Source: DATJYV01 sp035499415
Lineage (GTDB): Bacteria > Bacteroidota > Ignavibacteria > UBA10030
Assembly: GCA_035499415.1 (NCBI GenBank)
Contig: DATJYV010000083.1
Location: forward strand, 1-6,386
Direction: 5' to 3'
Length of the DNA stretch: 6,386 nucleotides
Each line of letters opens with the position of its first letter. Within the stretch, counting starts at the first letter, position 1. Position numbers and translations under genes: made by a program. Below are positions 5,754-6,386 of the stretch, one piece after another. The notes under the pieces were generated by a model. That model was not told the origin of the DNA and did not search any database. It worked only from the letters and a program-made list of their open reading frames with translations.

Positions 5754-6386
5754 TTACATATTCTTTACAATCGCTTCGCCGAATTCAGAGCACTTCACTT
5801 CCTTTGCGCCTTCCATCAGGCGCGCGAAGTCATACGTTACAACTTTTGACTTGATCGTTTGCTCGAGCCCCCGGATGATCAAGTCCGCGGCTTCCTTCCA
5901 TCCCATATACCTCAACATCATCTCGCCCGAGAGAATCAACGATCCGGGATTGACCTTGTCCTGCCCTGCGTACTTCGGCGCCGTCCCGTGAGTTGCTTCG
6001 AACACCGCGAATCCGTTTTCGTAATTGATGTTTCCCCCGGGGGCAATTCCGATCCCTCCGACCTGGGCCGCGAGGGCGTCGGAAACATAGTCGCCGTTCA
6101 GATTCAGAGTCGCAATGACGTCGTACTCGGCGGGCCGGGTCAGGATCTGCTGAAGGAATGCGTCGGCGATCACGTCTTTCACGACGACCCCGGCCGGGAG
6201 TTTGACCCACGGCCCTCCGTCGAGCGGCGTTCCCTGAAATTCCGCGCGCGCAAGCTCGTATCCCCAGTCGCGGAATCCCCCTTCCGTGAATTTCATGATG
6301 TTCCCCTTGTGGACGAGCGTCACGGACTTCCTTCCGTTCTCGAGCGCATACCGGATCGCTGCCCGCACCAGCCGCCGGGTTCCTTC
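5754..6386 (-). CDS. icd: Isocitrate dehydrogenase, NADP-dependent (C-terminal part; N-terminus beyond window)
   Basis: The frame enters from the window edge at 6386 and ends with TAA at 5754, giving the last 210 residues, starting at about residue 204 of the E. coli enzyme. Icd oxidatively decarboxylates isocitrate to 2-oxoglutarate in the TCA cycle, producing NADPH. Fragment residues matching catalytic positions are all present: K27 in HKGNIMKF (E. coli K230), and metal-binding D75 (D283), D99 (D307) and D103 (D311). Cofactor residues H133, K138 and Y139 in HGTAPKY, and Y185 and R189 in TYDFARL, correspond to H339, K344, Y345, Y391 and R395, the set that selects NADP over NAD. The fragment is close to the E. 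coli type throughout, with a shorter loop near 62-69. It is upstream of clpS on the same strand, but 555 bp of repeat-rich DNA separates them, so it is probably a separate transcript. Confidence 0.97.
   Translation of the reverse strand, partial: EGTRRLVRAAIRYALENGRKSVTLVHKGNIMKFTEGGFRDWGYELARAEFQGTPLDGGPWVKLPAGVVVKDVIADAFLQQILTRPAEYDVIATLNLNGDYVSDALAAQVGGIGIAPGGNINYENGFAVFEATHGTAPKYAGQDKVNPGSLILSGEMMLRYMGWKEAADLIIRGLEQTIKSKVVTYDFARLMEGAKEVKCSEFGEAIVKNM

Noticed and set aside
6366..6368. GTG at 6368 as the start of a short dehydrogenase
   Set aside because: The frame continues upstream to the window edge as EGTRRL, matching the interior of full-length isocitrate dehydrogenase, so the codon is an internal valine.

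Overview
The window comes from a moderately GC-rich bacterial chromosome. The protein features point to the Bacteroidota/Ignavibacteriota/Chlorobi (FCB) side of the tree. There is a bacterial group II geranylgeranylglyceryl-phosphate synthase, a short ClpS of the 'NDxxHTFDEV' type, a clpS promoter that also fits the Bacteroidota -33/-7 pattern, and HAELVSA-type REP hairpins. The phylum is inferred from recognised family signatures, not from a search.

All genes lie on the minus strand, so transcription runs from high to low coordinates. From right to left these are: the C-terminal 210 residues of NADP-dependent isocitrate dehydrogenase (icd, cut by the window edge); a 555-bp intergenic stretch rich in inverted repeats; clpS; alaS; a prenylglyceryl-phosphate synthase; a 232-bp spacer with a possible terminator and promoter; gmhA; and the N-terminal 109 residues of a membrane protein resembling polyprenyl glycosylphosphotransferases (cut by the window edge). 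The clpS-alaS-synthase genes have gaps of only 21 and 4 bp and are very likely one operon. gmhA and the glycosyltransferase gene (87-bp gap) look like a second, envelope-glycan unit.

Functionally the window joins central metabolism (icd), translation and protein quality control (alaS, clpS), ether-lipid head synthesis (the prenylglyceryl-phosphate synthase), and cell-surface sugar synthesis (gmhA making a heptose precursor, plus a probable lipid-linked sugar initiator).

The most unusual structure is in the icd-clpS gap. A 158-bp element has perfect 10-bp terminal inverted repeats, is flanked by an 8-bp direct repeat, and is packed with hairpins. It looks like a small non-autonomous transposable element (MITE) carrying a REP sequence, sitting just upstream of the putative clpS promoter. 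A decayed relative of its interior lies about 300 bp away. I see no convincing wholly new multi-gene system. The coding genes belong to known families, and the points of interest are the ether-lipid gene in a bacterial translation operon, sequence changes in ClpS and AlaRS, and the repeat element.
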